Source of the DNA: Anaerococcus vaginalis
GTDB taxonomy: Bacteria; Bacillota; Clostridia; Tissierellales; Peptoniphilaceae
DNA length: 64,000 nt
Assembly (NCBI RefSeq): GCF_000307225.1
Contig: NZ_HE978616.1
Location: 428,404-492,403, forward strand
Reading direction: 5' to 3'
Shown: piece after piece, positions 17,353 to 26,916 of the stretch
Numbering within the stretch: the stretch's first letter is position 1
Layout of the letters: each line of letters opens with the position of its first letter
Made by a program: the position numbers and the translations under genes
The notes under the pieces: model-generated
Databases searched by the model: none
The model's input: the letters and a program-made list of their open reading frames with translations, nothing else
Told to the model about the DNA's origin: nothing

Positions 17353-20178
17353 CTAACCATAATAATTTAAATCCATTAATACACCATCTTTAAAAACCAT
17401 ACGTCCGCTTGAACCCCATCTAGATACAGTACCATCTGAATTCATACCAAGTATCTGTACAAAGTTAATTGTGGCATTCACTCCAAATCCTGTTTCCCAC
17501 TGTGGATCTACAATCTTAAATCCATGTGCATATAGGTTACATCCAAGATGAATACCATACTGGCTATAAATACTGTTTGATCTTGAAAAACAAAGCATTG
17601 TAGTGTAACTTCCAGCATTAGCAGATTCTTCTTGAGAAAATGCCATATATTTTCCTTCGCTATCAAGGTCAAAAACTAGGCCTTTATGGGAGCTGTTACC
17701 ACTCCATACATTTGTACCAATCTTTCCGATGTATTTCCCATCACGATAGAAGTGATTTCCATTTTCATCAAAGACTGCTCTTTTATTACTGCTATCAATC
17801 GAACCGTTATATAGCCCAATCTCTCCTGCAGTAATCTGTACATATCTACTAGCACCATTAAAACCAAGTAAAAAACTGTTATAGTTTTGTCTCATAAAAG
17901 TACCAAACTCACCTTTTTTCACCATTGATGAGATAGAGCCTTCCACAACAGATATTTTTGATATTGCTGTTTCTGCCTTTTCCTTAGCTGCACTTATATC
18001 CTTGTCCACAACTCTTATCCAGTCAAAAGATAGAGAAGAACTGATGCTCTCAGTTGATGAGTATTTCCATAGTTTTCTAGTTCCGTCTTTGTATGGGGAA
18101 TGTTCTGACTCTGGATAAGACGAACCTGAAAGTAAGACCGCATCACCTGCATCGGTTGGTAGTTTTGATTCACTGCCTATCACTTCCTGTGATGAACTCG
18201 CTTTCTTTATAGAATCAATCTTAAAACCATAATAATCATGACCAGAACCATCACTTCTCCAGTAAAGCCAAAACTTATCTGATGGAATAAATACCGTTTG
18301 ACCCGCTATACTTGTTCCACCACATCTTGGAAGTGCATATGTCTTGCCATCAAGCTCATAGAAGATTTCCACCCAGTCATATCGTTCACTTTCTGTCCTA
18401 GAGCTTGCATTGAATTTAAGCTCTAGTCCTTGCTTTTTCATAATATATCTATAAGCATATCCCGTTGTTGTATCATAGAAAAAATCACCAACATGGGTAA
18501 GCCTTAATCTATCACTATTCCAGCTATTGGTTGGTGCTCTTGAATAATTAGGAACATAGGTGCCGTAGTAATTACCATTCTTCTGCTCAAGCTTTTGATT
18601 AATTGTTTCTACACTTGCCTCAATCTTTTTATCCGTAGCAGAAAGTCTGGTATTCACTTCACTGATGGTATAATAGTTTTTTAACTTCTTGTCTGTATCA
18701 GATATGGCCTCTTTCTTTGAATCAAGAATCTGCCTTTCCACTTGAGAGGTATAGGAAACTGATAGTTTTTCAGCATCAATAGAATGGCTCATAATTCTTT
18801 CGCCATAGATCATTCCATCAAGTGTCATACCAACAGCATATGGACCCTTATATCCATTACGACTTCCACCAATACCGTTCATATTTATCTGAAGAACCTT
18901 TGTAGCTGTGTCCTTATCTGGTGTATCCATATATAAGTCTCTAAGCCATCTACCAGAGGAATCATATTCTGTTAGCTTATATCCACCGGTACCTGTATTC
19001 ATCTGAGCCTTAAGGTTATCAATGGCACTTTGGACTCTCTCATTATCAATTTTTCTTGTAACAAGGCCTTCTTCTTTTATCTGCCTTACTGCATCTTGAG
19101 AACTTTGGATATAGCCTTTACTCTGATTACTTCCAAGCACCACCTTAATTTCACCAGGCTTTTGCAGTGGTATGGTCTGTTTCATAACGGGAAAGATTCT
19201 ATCCATTCCAAATGGATAGGCTCTGCACCTTACCCTATCCCCGCATTCAATGGTTTCTGTAAAGATTCCAAACTCAGACAAGTCAACAGCTGAAAGATTA
19301 AGTTCTACCATTTCAAACTGATTATCCTTAAGCCACTCTGTTCCTTTTCGTATAAGATTTGCAGGCACGGTCACATCATCCCATCGTACCACCTTACAAA
19401 CCCAGCCAAATTCTGCTAGTGCCTCTTTAGAAACAAGATAGTTCTTACCATCATTTACCGATGTAATATCTGTATATTGTTTTAGAACAGCATTCACATC
19501 ACCTTCTATTTCCTTACCAAGTGGAATGATGGCTGTTGACACATCTTCTGCAGATAAGTCTTCTGTATAATCAAGAAGGTTAAGTCCAAACTCTATGTTC
19601 TGACCTGTGTCTTTTCCCATTTCTTCAAGCCTTAAATAATCAAGAATTAAATGACTACCTTCTCTTCTTAGTTTCAAATATCCACCAAGTTTTTCTACCA
19701 TCTTTGTCATAATTACTTCTAGTGTGGTTTCATAATTGGTGTAGCGATATAAAGAGTCATTTGGATCGGTAATGGTCACTCTTCCAAGCTTTATTCTTTT
19801 TCTTTCATCCACTTTTTCATTATGAATCTCTAGGAACTTTGATAGTAGCTGGTATGGCGTTTGGTCGTGGTATTCCCTCTGAGGCTGGATGCTATCAGCT
19901 AGATATGATAAAAGACCTACGCACTGGACTTTCTTATTTCCTCGTAGGTCTTTTGTCTGTTCTCTTACTTCTCCTATAAAGATTTCTCTTTCATCTCGGT
20001 ATACGCTGACAATGGATTTTCTGTTGTAGATTTTTTCATAGTATGGATTTTCAGGCGGACATATAAAGCTAAGAGTTCCAGCAGTATTTAGTTCCAAATT
20101 CAGTGTAGAACTAATTAAAACTGCCTTCTCATCGCCAGGATAATAGATGGTATTCCCATCCATCACAATTTTATACAC
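17353..20178 (-). CDS. Tail-associated (Tal-like) minor structural protein
   Basis: 941 aa. The first about 370 residues match the siphovirus minor structural or endopeptidase-tail domain (YRYTNYETTLEVIMTKM). A helical linker (about 480-540) follows, then beta-rich regions with many aromatic and Gly residues and ending in WGSSGRMVFKDG, as in host-binding fibres. It caps the tail tip below Dit and probably contacts the cell wall. Confidence 0.8.
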   Translation of the reverse strand: MYKIVMDGNTIYYPGDEKAVLISSTLNLELNTAGTLSFICPPENPYYEKIYNRKSIVSVYRDEREIFIGEVREQTKDLRGNKKVQCVGLLSYLADSIQPQREYHDQTPYQLLSKFLEIHNEKVDERKRIKLGRVTITDPNDSLYRYTNYETTLEVIMTKMVEKLGGYLKLRREGSHLILDYLRLEEMGKDTGQNIEFGLNLLDYTEDLSAEDVSTAIIPLGKEIEGDVNAVLKQYTDITSVNDGKNYLVSKEALAEFGWVCKVVRWDDVTVPANLIRKGTEWLKDNQFEMVELNLSAVDLSEFGIFTETIECGDRVRCRAYPFGMDRIFPVMKQTIPLQKPGEIKVVLGSNQSKGYIQSSQDAVRQIKEEGLVTRKIDNERVQSAIDNLKAQMNTGTGGYKLTEYDSSGRWLRDLYMDTPDKDTATKVLQINMNGIGGSRNGYKGPYAVGMTLDGMIYGERIMSHSIDAEKLSVSYTSQVERQILDSKKEAISDTDKKLKNYYTISEVNTRLSATDKKIEASVETINQKLEQKNGNYYGTYVPNYSRAPTNSWNSDRLRLTHVGDFFYDTTTGYAYRYIMKKQGLELKFNASSRTESERYDWVEIFYELDGKTYALPRCGGTSIAGQTVFIPSDKFWLYWRSDGSGHDYYGFKIDSIKKASSSQEVIGSESKLPTDAGDAVLLSGSSYPESEHSPYKDGTRKLWKYSSTESISSSLSFDWIRVVDKDISAAKEKAETAISKISVVEGSISSMVKKGEFGTFMRQNYNSFLLGFNGASRYVQITAGEIGLYNGSIDSSNKRAVFDENGNHFYRDGKYIGKIGTNVWSGNSSHKGLVFDLDSEGKYMAFSQEESANAGSYTTMLCFSRSNSIYSQYGIHLGCNLYAHGFKIVDPQWETGFGVNATINFVQILGMNSDGTVSRWGSSGRMVFKDGVLMDLNYYG

Positions 20179-20859
20179 TTATAGCCACCCCCTCTTATAT
20201 GAAATATCTAGTGTGCTACTACCTGTGAAGGTAAGCACTAAGTTCTTTCTTCCTCTAACTTCGGGAAACCTGCTCATGCCTTTAGGCAAAGTAAAATTCT
20301 TTCCTTGAAAATTTAAGCTTAGAACATTTTCTGTTTTATTATGAAATTCAGGAACTATGGTCATATCTGAATCATAGGGTAATGTTATAGTTTTACTACT
20401 TGTAATAACAATCCCATTAACTTTATGAGTAAACTCACCATTTTTCAAATCTTCTAGCCTATACTTATATGGCTCAAGCTTATAATCTAAAGTAATCAGA
20501 GAATAATTTTTATCTGACTTAAATTCACTCACCCATATTCTTCCTAAATATACATAGTCTTTTTCTGTATCAAGTACTAGCTTTGTCTTTTTACCATGAA
20601 CTGTGCTTAGAAGTTTTCTATAGACCTCCTGCCACTTTTCCATATCTGAAACAATAAACTCAAAGGAGCCTGTTCTCATCTCATAGAGCACTTCACCTGC
20701 AAGACTTTCCGTTATATCAATCTCACCATGTCTTCCCGGTATATCAAGATACTCTAGCTTTGGTGATGGTAAGTTAACAACCGGCTTACTTGTCGGCACA
20801 AGTCCAAAGTCTTTATAACTATGAAACTCTCCTATTTTCATTCCGTACATTCTTACCAT
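20179..20859 (-). CDS. Distal tail protein (Dit)
   Basis: 226 aa. Contains LEYLDIPGRHGEIDITESL, the hallmark of Dit/SPP1 gp19.1-like proteins that form the hub between tail tube and tip. Directly follows the tape measure gene with 7-bp overlap. Confidence 0.88.
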   Translation of the reverse strand: MVRMYGMKIGEFHSYKDFGLVPTSKPVVNLPSPKLEYLDIPGRHGEIDITESLAGEVLYEMRTGSFEFIVSDMEKWQEVYRKLLSTVHGKKTKLVLDTEKDYVYLGRIWVSEFKSDKNYSLITLDYKLEPYKYRLEDLKNGEFTHKVNGIVITSSKTITLPYDSDMTIVPEFHNKTENVLSLNFQGKNFTLPKGMSRFPEVRGRKNLVLTFTGSSTLDISYKRGWL

Positions 20860-23678
20860 CCCCTTGCCTTTCTATTTTGTAATTTCCCTAGTGCCATATC
20901 CATCTGTGGTGCAATTTCTCCAACAAGCTCTCCAGAATCAAGAACGATGCTTGTTTCTGCAAACTGTGGGAAGTATCTATCCATAATGGCAAGAACTCTT
21001 GTCATTACACTAAGAAGTTCTCCATTTGCTCCAGCTGTCATGTTCTGAAGAGTATCAAGTCCCATGATTACTTCCGGTCCTGCCTCTCCGCCTCCAAGAA
21101 GATGTCCACCTTTACTTCCAAAGATAGTTGCTCCATTTAAGAGCATTGGTTTATTCATCGCCTTTTTATACCAATCAATAGATAGATGTGGTACAGATGG
21201 TGGTGCTAAAGAGAAATGCCCTCGAATACTAAAATGTGGCAGTTTGATATGTGGTAATTTTAAGCTGATACCAGCAAAGAAACCTTTAATCGCATCTACC
21301 ACATTTTTCACCTTATTCTTTGCCCCTTCGATTGGTGTAACAATGGCACTCTTTATACCATTCCAAATGGAAACGGCTGTATTTTTGATTCCATTAAATA
21401 TAGAGCTTACTGTACTTGATACAGCATTAAATACCGATGATACCTTTGACTTTATACCGTCCACCACAGATCCAATTACACTTTTGATTCCGTTCCATAC
21501 ATTTGTCACAACCGTTTTTACTGCATTAAAGATTGTAGTAATCACAGTTTTTATAGCATCAAGTACAGTAGAAATCGTAGTACTAATTGCATTCCATACA
21601 GTTGTAATGACTGTTTTTATGGCATTCATGACAGTAGAAATAAAGGAACTAATCGTATTTAAGACCGTCATTACAACAGTCTTTATTGACTCCCATGCAG
21701 CCATAACAGTTTCTTTACAGTTTTCCCAAATAAATCTAAAGGGAAGTGTGATAAGTTCAAAGTAGCCTTTAATAAGCTCCACAATAAACATCAGTGCTAC
21801 AGTAAGTATATTTTTTATGGTTTCCCAAACTGTAGTGAAGATACTAACTAGACCTTCCCATATTCCTTTAAAAAAGTTTGATATATTCTGCCAAATACTC
21901 ATGATTGCAGTAGATACTGTTTCCCATAAGCCTTTGAACCATTCTGTAATAGCGCCCCAGTTTTTAATAATGGCAATGATGGCCACTACCGCTGCTATGA
22001 TAGCTGCAATAATTCCTATAATTGGAAGTAGCGAAACATTAAGAGCACCAAAGCCCACTGCTGCTCCACCTGCGGAAGTACCTGCGGCTGCTGTTCCTGC
22101 TGCACTTGCACCTCCTGCAACGCCCACTGCTGTAGTTGCGGTGGCTGTTCCTCCAAGTAGTCCAATGAGTCCGCCAAGTGCAGATGTAATAGTTCCAACT
22201 GCTGTGATGACTTTTCCGATGACAACTAAAACAGGTCCAACTGTTGCTGCAATAAGAGCAATTTTTACAATGGCATCTTGCATACCAGGAGATAGACTAT
22301 TCCACTTTTCGTTTAATGATTTCATCATCTCAGAAAATTTGGTAAGCATCGGTGCAAGAACGCTCATAAGAGAGTTGCCGACATCAGCACCTACTATCTT
22401 TAAGCTATTAAGAGAGGTCTGAAACTTATCGATTGGATCTAAGGTTTCATTAAATGTGCTATCTACATTTCCAATATTATCTTTTAAGGATGTACCTAAT
22501 TCTTCAAATGATAAGGAGCCGTTTTTACAAGCTTGATAAATTGCACCACCTGCTCTTTTACCAAAGAGTTCATAAGCCGCTTGTAGTCCTTCCGTTTCAC
22601 TACTAGCATTCACCATGCTGTCTTGGATTTCTTTTAGTGCCTCTTTCATAGGCTTTCCATTTGCTGTAGCATTAGCAAGTGCCTTTGTAAGTCCTGTCAT
22701 AACCTGTGATGTATCAGCTCCAGACATTTCAACATTTCCGAGGAAGTTTGCTGCATCACTTGCAGAAAAACCAAGTTGCTGAAGTGCTGCAGAATTGGTC
22801 ACCATGCTCCTCGCAAGAGTATCCATACTGATACCGGTTCTTTGACCAACCGCATTCATGGTATCAAGTAAGGCTCCTGCATCACTTGCTTTAAGACCAA
22901 AGGCAGATATGACCTTCTGCGTATTATCAATAGCAGTAGATACATCTGTATTATTAAGCTGAGCAAATTTTATAAATTTACCAGAAAGTTCTTCTAGCTT
23001 TTTACCAGTAAGACCAAATCTAGTATTCACCTCACCAATAGCAGCACCTGCTGTTTCAAAGTCTGTAGGAATTGAAGTCGCAAGATTTTTCATGCTATCT
23101 TGCATTTCATTTAAAGCTTTACCTGACGCACCTGTTTTTTGGACAATTATATCCATACCAGCATCAACATCATTAAATGCCTTTAAAGAAGCAGCACCCA
23201 TCGCTACGATAGGTGCTGTTATATGTGTGGATAGACCTTTGCCAACTTCAGTAGTCTTATCTCCAACTTCCTTAATCTTATCCCCTGCCTCTTTCATAGA
23301 AACAGATAATGCAGATGGTACTTTCTTTGCTTCTTCCTGAAGGGACTTTAGATTATTTTCTGTTTCGATGATTTCTCTTTGAAGGGCATCATACTTATCT
23401 TGTCCAAGCTCTCCATTTTCAAGCTGTACTTTTGCCTGCTTATCTGCCTCTTTTAAGGCATTCAACTTTTCACTAGTTTCAGAGATTTCCTTTTGAAGTA
23501 ACTGCTGTTTTTGAGCAAGCAACTTTGCATTGGAAGGATCAAGTTTTAATAGCCTGTTCACATCACGAAGTTGTGACTGCGTTGATTTAATTGTAGAGTT
23601 TACACCTTTTAAGGCTTTATCAAGACCAGTAGTATCTCCACCAATCTCAACAGTAATACCTTTTATTCTATTGGCCAC
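20853..23678 (-). CDS. Tape measure protein
   Basis: 941 aa from GTG 23678 after GGAGGGG. N-terminal coiled coils, a TMP domain (QKTGASGKALNEMQ), a hydrophobic Ala/Gly-rich stretch (about 480-570), and then repeats of about 11 residues with periodic Trp/Phe (NAIKTVITTVWNAI) at about 610-800. It sets tail length and helps DNA passage. It lies just downstream of the terminator that ends the inserted MATE gene, an awkward place for a late gene. Confidence 0.93.
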   Translation of the reverse strand: MANRIKGITVEIGGDTTGLDKALKGVNSTIKSTQSQLRDVNRLLKLDPSNAKLLAQKQQLLQKEISETSEKLNALKEADKQAKVQLENGELGQDKYDALQREIIETENNLKSLQEEAKKVPSALSVSMKEAGDKIKEVGDKTTEVGKGLSTHITAPIVAMGAASLKAFNDVDAGMDIIVQKTGASGKALNEMQDSMKNLATSIPTDFETAGAAIGEVNTRFGLTGKKLEELSGKFIKFAQLNNTDVSTAIDNTQKVISAFGLKASDAGALLDTMNAVGQRTGISMDTLARSMVTNSAALQQLGFSASDAANFLGNVEMSGADTSQVMTGLTKALANATANGKPMKEALKEIQDSMVNASSETEGLQAAYELFGKRAGGAIYQACKNGSLSFEELGTSLKDNIGNVDSTFNETLDPIDKFQTSLNSLKIVGADVGNSLMSVLAPMLTKFSEMMKSLNEKWNSLSPGMQDAIVKIALIAATVGPVLVVIGKVITAVGTITSALGGLIGLLGGTATATTAVGVAGGASAAGTAAAGTSAGGAAVGFGALNVSLLPIIGIIAAIIAAVVAIIAIIKNWGAITEWFKGLWETVSTAIMSIWQNISNFFKGIWEGLVSIFTTVWETIKNILTVALMFIVELIKGYFELITLPFRFIWENCKETVMAAWESIKTVVMTVLNTISSFISTVMNAIKTVITTVWNAISTTISTVLDAIKTVITTIFNAVKTVVTNVWNGIKSVIGSVVDGIKSKVSSVFNAVSSTVSSIFNGIKNTAVSIWNGIKSAIVTPIEGAKNKVKNVVDAIKGFFAGISLKLPHIKLPHFSIRGHFSLAPPSVPHLSIDWYKKAMNKPMLLNGATIFGSKGGHLLGGGEAGPEVIMGLDTLQNMTAGANGELLSVMTRVLAIMDRYFPQFAETSIVLDSGELVGEIAPQMDMALGKLQNRKARGW

Positions 23679-23707
23679 CTTAACCCCTCCTTTCCTAAAA
23701 ATAGGTA

Positions 23708-23737
23708 TAAAAAAGACACCTACCTTTTGTAGATGCC
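23708..23737 (-). terminator. Terminator after internal MATE gene
   Basis: Minus-strand GGCATCTAC (23737-23729) pairs with GTAGGTGTC (23723-23715) through two G-U pairs, loop of 5 nt, followed by six T (23714-23709). It stands between the MATE stop and the tape measure ribosome binding site. Confidence 0.8.
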
Positions 23738-23759
23738 TTATTTTAAATATTTTATGATT

Positions 23760-25103
23760 TTAGATTATAAAATTTTTTAAACTCTTATTCACACTAATAG
23801 CAAAAGGAATTGTGATGATTGTTGTTATTAAATCTGAAATTGTTTGAGCATATATAACACCATTTAATCCCATAAGTTTAGGCAACAATAAAATGATAGG
23901 GATAAACACAATTCCTTGTCGCAATGAATTTAGAAATACTCCCCCTAATGCCTTTCCTGTAGACAAATACAAGGTAGAGTAAGTAAACTGAAATCCAAAT
24001 GTTATAAACATAATTACAGCTGCTCGTAATGCCGGCACTGCTATATTTAATACATTTTCATCAGTCCCAAATATAGATAATATACTTGGGGCAAATATAT
24101 AAACTATCACAGTCCACACTACACAAAATACATTTGTCCATTTAACACTTGCCTTTATAGCTTCTCTCACTCTTTCATAATTCTTAGCTCCATAATTAAA
24201 TCCAGCTAATGGTTGTAATCCTTTCATATATCCAAATACAACATTTGTTCCTAATGTTACAATTCTAAGAACAATACCCATTGCAGCTATTGCTTCTTCT
24301 CCATAAAAGGACGCTGCATAAGATATTTTGCTGATGGATATTGTTTGTAGAATTTGAAGTATTAACATGGATATACCTATCTTTAATATATCCTTGTAAA
24401 TTGCAACTGTAGGTTTAAAGTTAGGTAACTTTATCTCAATTAAATTTTTATCTCCTACAAAGTAAATGAGATACATTAGACTGGTTATAACTCTGGCTAT
24501 GAGTGTCGCAATCGCTGCACCTCTCACTCCTAAATTAAGTCCGAATATAAATATCGGATCTAAAATCATATTTGATATAGAGCCTACAATCATAGCCTTT
24601 AAGGAAATTTTAGCAGCTCCTTGTGCAACGGCTAAATTTCCAAGTGTTACATTTACCGTTCCCAAAATACCGCCTACTATGAATATTCCTGTATACGACT
24701 TGGAAATTTCAATAATAGATGGTATGGCTCCCATAAATTTCAAAACGCCATCTAAATAGCAAAACAATGCAATAGCTGTAACTATCCCTAAAATTGCACT
24801 TGTTAGTAGAGCAACTGTCGCTACAATACTTGCTTCTTTTTTATCATTTCCTCCAAGTAGCCTTGATATATAAGAGCCTGCTCCGGCACCAAATGTTAAT
24901 CCTATCCCTAAAAAAATAAGTTGAATCGGAAAGGCAACAGAAACGGCAGCTACTGCCTCTTTTCCAAGTCCGGACACAAAATAGGTGTCCACAACATTGT
25001 ATAAGGCAGCTACCAACAAACTGATAACCATAGGTATACCTAACTTAAAAAGTGCCTTATCAATATTTTCTTCTTTCAAAATTTTTATTCTGCTTTCGTT
25101 CAT
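23760..25103 (-). CDS. MATE family transporter inserted in the tail operon
   Basis: 447 aa, full-length MATE (two six-helix halves; VVDTYFVSGLGKEAVAA and FNYGAKNYERVREA). It is not a phage structural gene. It sits between the tail chaperone and tape measure genes, with its own promoter, leader ORF and terminators, so it is a self-contained cargo gene. It is only distantly similar to the MATE gene at 737-2089. Likely role is drug or metabolite efflux in the lysogen; the leader suggests induction by a translation-affecting compound. Confidence 0.88.
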   Translation of the reverse strand: MNESRIKILKEENIDKALFKLGIPMVISLLVAALYNVVDTYFVSGLGKEAVAAVSVAFPIQLIFLGIGLTFGAGAGSYISRLLGGNDKKEASIVATVALLTSAILGIVTAIALFCYLDGVLKFMGAIPSIIEISKSYTGIFIVGGILGTVNVTLGNLAVAQGAAKISLKAMIVGSISNMILDPIFIFGLNLGVRGAAIATLIARVITSLMYLIYFVGDKNLIEIKLPNFKPTVAIYKDILKIGISMLILQILQTISISKISYAASFYGEEAIAAMGIVLRIVTLGTNVVFGYMKGLQPLAGFNYGAKNYERVREAIKASVKWTNVFCVVWTVIVYIFAPSILSIFGTDENVLNIAVPALRAAVIMFITFGFQFTYSTLYLSTGKALGGVFLNSLRQGIVFIPIILLLPKLMGLNGVIYAQTISDLITTIITIPFAISVNKSLKNFII

Positions 25104-25151
25104 TTAAAATTTCTCCACTTCTCAATATTTTATTTTCTGTATTTATGCAAC

Positions 25152-25187
25152 AAAAAAGGCATAAATACAAAATAGTATCTGCCTTTT
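25152..25187 (-). terminator. Leader terminator 2
   Basis: Minus strand AAAAGGCA (25187-25180) pairs with TGCCTTTT (25161-25154), followed by more T. Lies about 50 nt before the MATE start. Confidence 0.7.
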
Positions 25188-25204
25188 GCTTAATAATTTA
25201 TAAA

Positions 25205-25242
25205 ACAAAAGGCTACAGACAAAACATTGCCCATAGCCTTTT
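25205..25242 (-). terminator. Leader terminator 1
   Basis: Minus strand AAAAGGCTA (25242-25234) pairs with TAGCCTTTT (25215-25207), followed by GTTTT. Tandem with terminator 2, so MATE transcription needs readthrough or antitermination. Confidence 0.7.
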
Positions 25243-25313
25243 ACATTTTATTTATATATCGAGAAATGCGCACAAAAACAAAGCCAACTAAATGACCTAA
25301 TTTTTTGTATTTC

Positions 25314-25384
25314 CCGATGAAATCTTAAATGTAATTTATTTGCTATACTCTGTACAATGTTTCATCGGTTTCATTTGTACAGAG
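25314..25384 (-). promoter_or_regulatory. Competing leader hairpins
   Basis: CTCTGTACAA/TTGTACAGAG (25348-25357, 25375-25384) forms a 10-bp stem inside the leader ORF. Its loop holds TTTCATCGG (25360-25368), which can pair 9 bp with CCGATGAAA (25314-25322) beyond the leader stop. Ribosome position would choose between them. Confidence 0.6.
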
Positions 25385-25425
25385 TTAAGTTTGTTCTTAG
25401 GATGATTTTTTAAATATATGCTCAT
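25336..25425 (-). CDS. MATE leader peptide, 29 aa
   Basis: ATG 25425 after GAAGGGT; starts MSIYLKNHPKNKLNS and ends HCTEYSK. Located between the promoter and two tandem terminators, with hairpin arms inside it. I infer translation-coupled attenuation. The peptide is not one I recognise. Confidence 0.55.
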   Translation of the reverse strand: MSIYLKNHPKNKLNSVQMKPMKHCTEYSK

Positions 25426-25450
25426 TACGCTACCCTTCTACTTTTTATGA

Positions 25451-25479
25451 ATTATACTATATAAATCAAAATTTATCAA
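25451..25479 (-). promoter_or_regulatory. Promoter of the MATE unit
   Basis: TTGATA (25479-25474), 17-bp spacer, TATAAT (25456-25451): near-consensus sigma-A. The -35 box overlaps the last codons of the frameshifted tail chaperone, so the inserted unit begins exactly at the end of that gene. Confidence 0.75.
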
Positions 25480-25657
25480 ACTCAGCTTGACCTGCCACCT
25501 TGCTATATTTCACTCCGTCATTTGATTTTTCAGTCCAAATATCTAGTACCATACCAATTGTAAGTAAATCAAGTTCTGAAATGCTTATCCCTATTTCCAC
25601 GCATCTTAGTAGAAATAGAGCTGTTGTCATTTCCCTACTACTTTTTGGAAGTTTTTT
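25466..25657 (-). CDS. gpT-like extension made by -1 frameshift
   Basis: The heptamer A AAA AAC at 25657-25651 in gpG permits a -1 slip into a frame reading KKLPKSSREMTTALFLL and ending EFDKF at 25466. From memory, the text after the slip matches conserved gpGT proteins (TTALFLLR...LTIGMV.DM), so the fusion is very likely real. The long form recruits the tape measure protein during tail assembly. Confidence 0.8.
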   Translation of the reverse strand, partial: KKLPKSSREMTTALFLLRCVEIGISISELDLLTIGMVLDIWTEKSNDGVKYSKVAGQAEFDKF

Positions 25658-25992
25658 TTAGACTTAACTTCTGTCTGAATATTTGCTCCCCAAAGTTCAA
25701 GTATTTCAGGAAGAACCTCATAAATAGAAAACATTTCAAACTGGTCAAGCCAATCATCAATGTTTCCTGGAATACTTCTATCTGCATGGTAAGCCATGAT
25801 GTAGGCTACATTTTCAAATATCTCAAGGTCATCAATTTCAAAAGACCCTTCATTGGCCTTGAATGTTTTCTCCAGCTTTGAGAGGTCTTTGAAAATATCT
25901 CTTTTAAATTTAATTCTATACAGTCTAGGGATTGTAGCAGATGAACGAAACTTTACATCAACCTCTCCTACTTTTACTGTTTTCTCAAGCAT
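25627..25992 (-). CDS. Tail assembly chaperone gpG
   Basis: 121 aa in the zero frame; TIPRLYRIKFKRDIFKDL and GNIDDWLDQFEMFSI are typical. It ends with the Lys-rich stretch that contains the frameshift heptamer. The long product is described in the previous entry. Confidence 0.85.
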   Translation of the reverse strand: MLEKTVKVGEVDVKFRSSATIPRLYRIKFKRDIFKDLSKLEKTFKANEGSFEIDDLEIFENVAYIMAYHADRSIPGNIDDWLDQFEMFSIYEVLPEILELWGANIQTEVKSKKNFQKVVGK

Positions 25993-26003
25993 ATTTCCCC
26001 TCC

Positions 26004-26594
26004 TTATTTTCCCGATGGCTTTGGTGTTTCAGAATTAGCCTGTGGAATATAAACGTTCTTATACCAGTTAGCATAGGTATCAGCCGATGTAGTATCTCCA
26101 GTTCTTGATTTTACAAGTCCATCCTCTCTTGGATCTGCTGTAAGTGATAGTGTTTCTGTTCCAGGCTCTATAGTATCTTCCTTTGTTTCAGATTCAATGG
26201 ACGGACGAGATGCGGAGCAATTATATAGGACGTGCCTAATTGCATTGATATCACCGTCAAATTCAAATAAGAGTGCAAACTTTTCTGTTTCTGATACATT
26301 TGCCTTTTCTACAAGTACTCCGTTTTTATCCAGTTCTTCTTTTAGGATTTCCGTTCTAAACCATTCAGGTATCAGTGCAATCTCAAGGTCACCGCTATAT
26401 CCATTGTTGGCAGTAGATCTAAAATACACAATACCATCTGCATAAAAAGGACTGGATTCTCCTTCAGCTTCAAGGCTGATACTTACCGCCCCTGGGATTG
26501 CTTTAGGATTTTCATAAGAAAATGTCCCTTCGCTTGATTTTTTAAGTTTTGCTGCATGAACATTTTTAAGGTTATATTTCACTTTATTTCCCAT
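26004..26594 (-). CDS. Major tail protein
   Basis: 196 aa from ATG 26594 (MGNKVKYNLKNVHAAKL), phi13-type tail tube protein with IALIPEWFRTEILKEEL. The start used here overlaps the upstream tail gene by 11 bp and follows GGAGG. Confidence 0.88.
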   Translation of the reverse strand: MGNKVKYNLKNVHAAKLKKSSEGTFSYENPKAIPGAVSISLEAEGESSPFYADGIVYFRSTANNGYSGDLEIALIPEWFRTEILKEELDKNGVLVEKANVSETEKFALLFEFDGDINAIRHVLYNCSASRPSIESETKEDTIEPGTETLSLTADPREDGLVKSRTGDTTSADTYANWYKNVYIPQANSETPKPSGK

Positions 26595-26916
26595 GATTTT
26601 CTTCCTCCATTTCAAAAATATATAAGATTTCATAGAGTTTTTCCGACTCTATAAAGATCTCTGTTTTGTTATAAAAAATGCCATGCTCATCGAGCACAGC
26701 TTCTACTTTCTTTTCTGTTTTCGGACTTTTGTAATCCGTATAGATTTCAATATGAACTTCATTTGCTTTAAAATACACTCTTCCGTCTGCTGAAAAGTTA
26801 TCGCTCGCTGGCAAGATGTAAATAAGAAAAGGCGGCTCTGGCGATTCCCCTTCAGCAAAGTGATGATAAGCATTTGGAAGTCCTATATGCTTTATAATTT
26901 CAAGTAACCTATCCAT
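26584..26916 (-). CDS. Tail terminator/completion-type protein
   Basis: 110 aa containing SADGRVYFKANEVHIEIYT and KKVEAVLDEHGIFY, which resemble tail-completion (DUF806-like) proteins found between gp10-like and major tail genes. Confidence 0.7.
   Translation of the reverse strand: MDRLLEIIKHIGLPNAYHHFAEGESPEPPFLIYILPASDNFSADGRVYFKANEVHIEIYTDYKSPKTEKKVEAVLDEHGIFYNKTEIFIESEKLYEILYIFEMEEENHGK

Noticed and set aside
21064..22422. Two long plus-strand frames opposite the tape measure gene
   Set aside because: They mirror the low-complexity Ala/Thr/Val-rich tape measure codons, lack good ribosome binding sites and resemble no protein.
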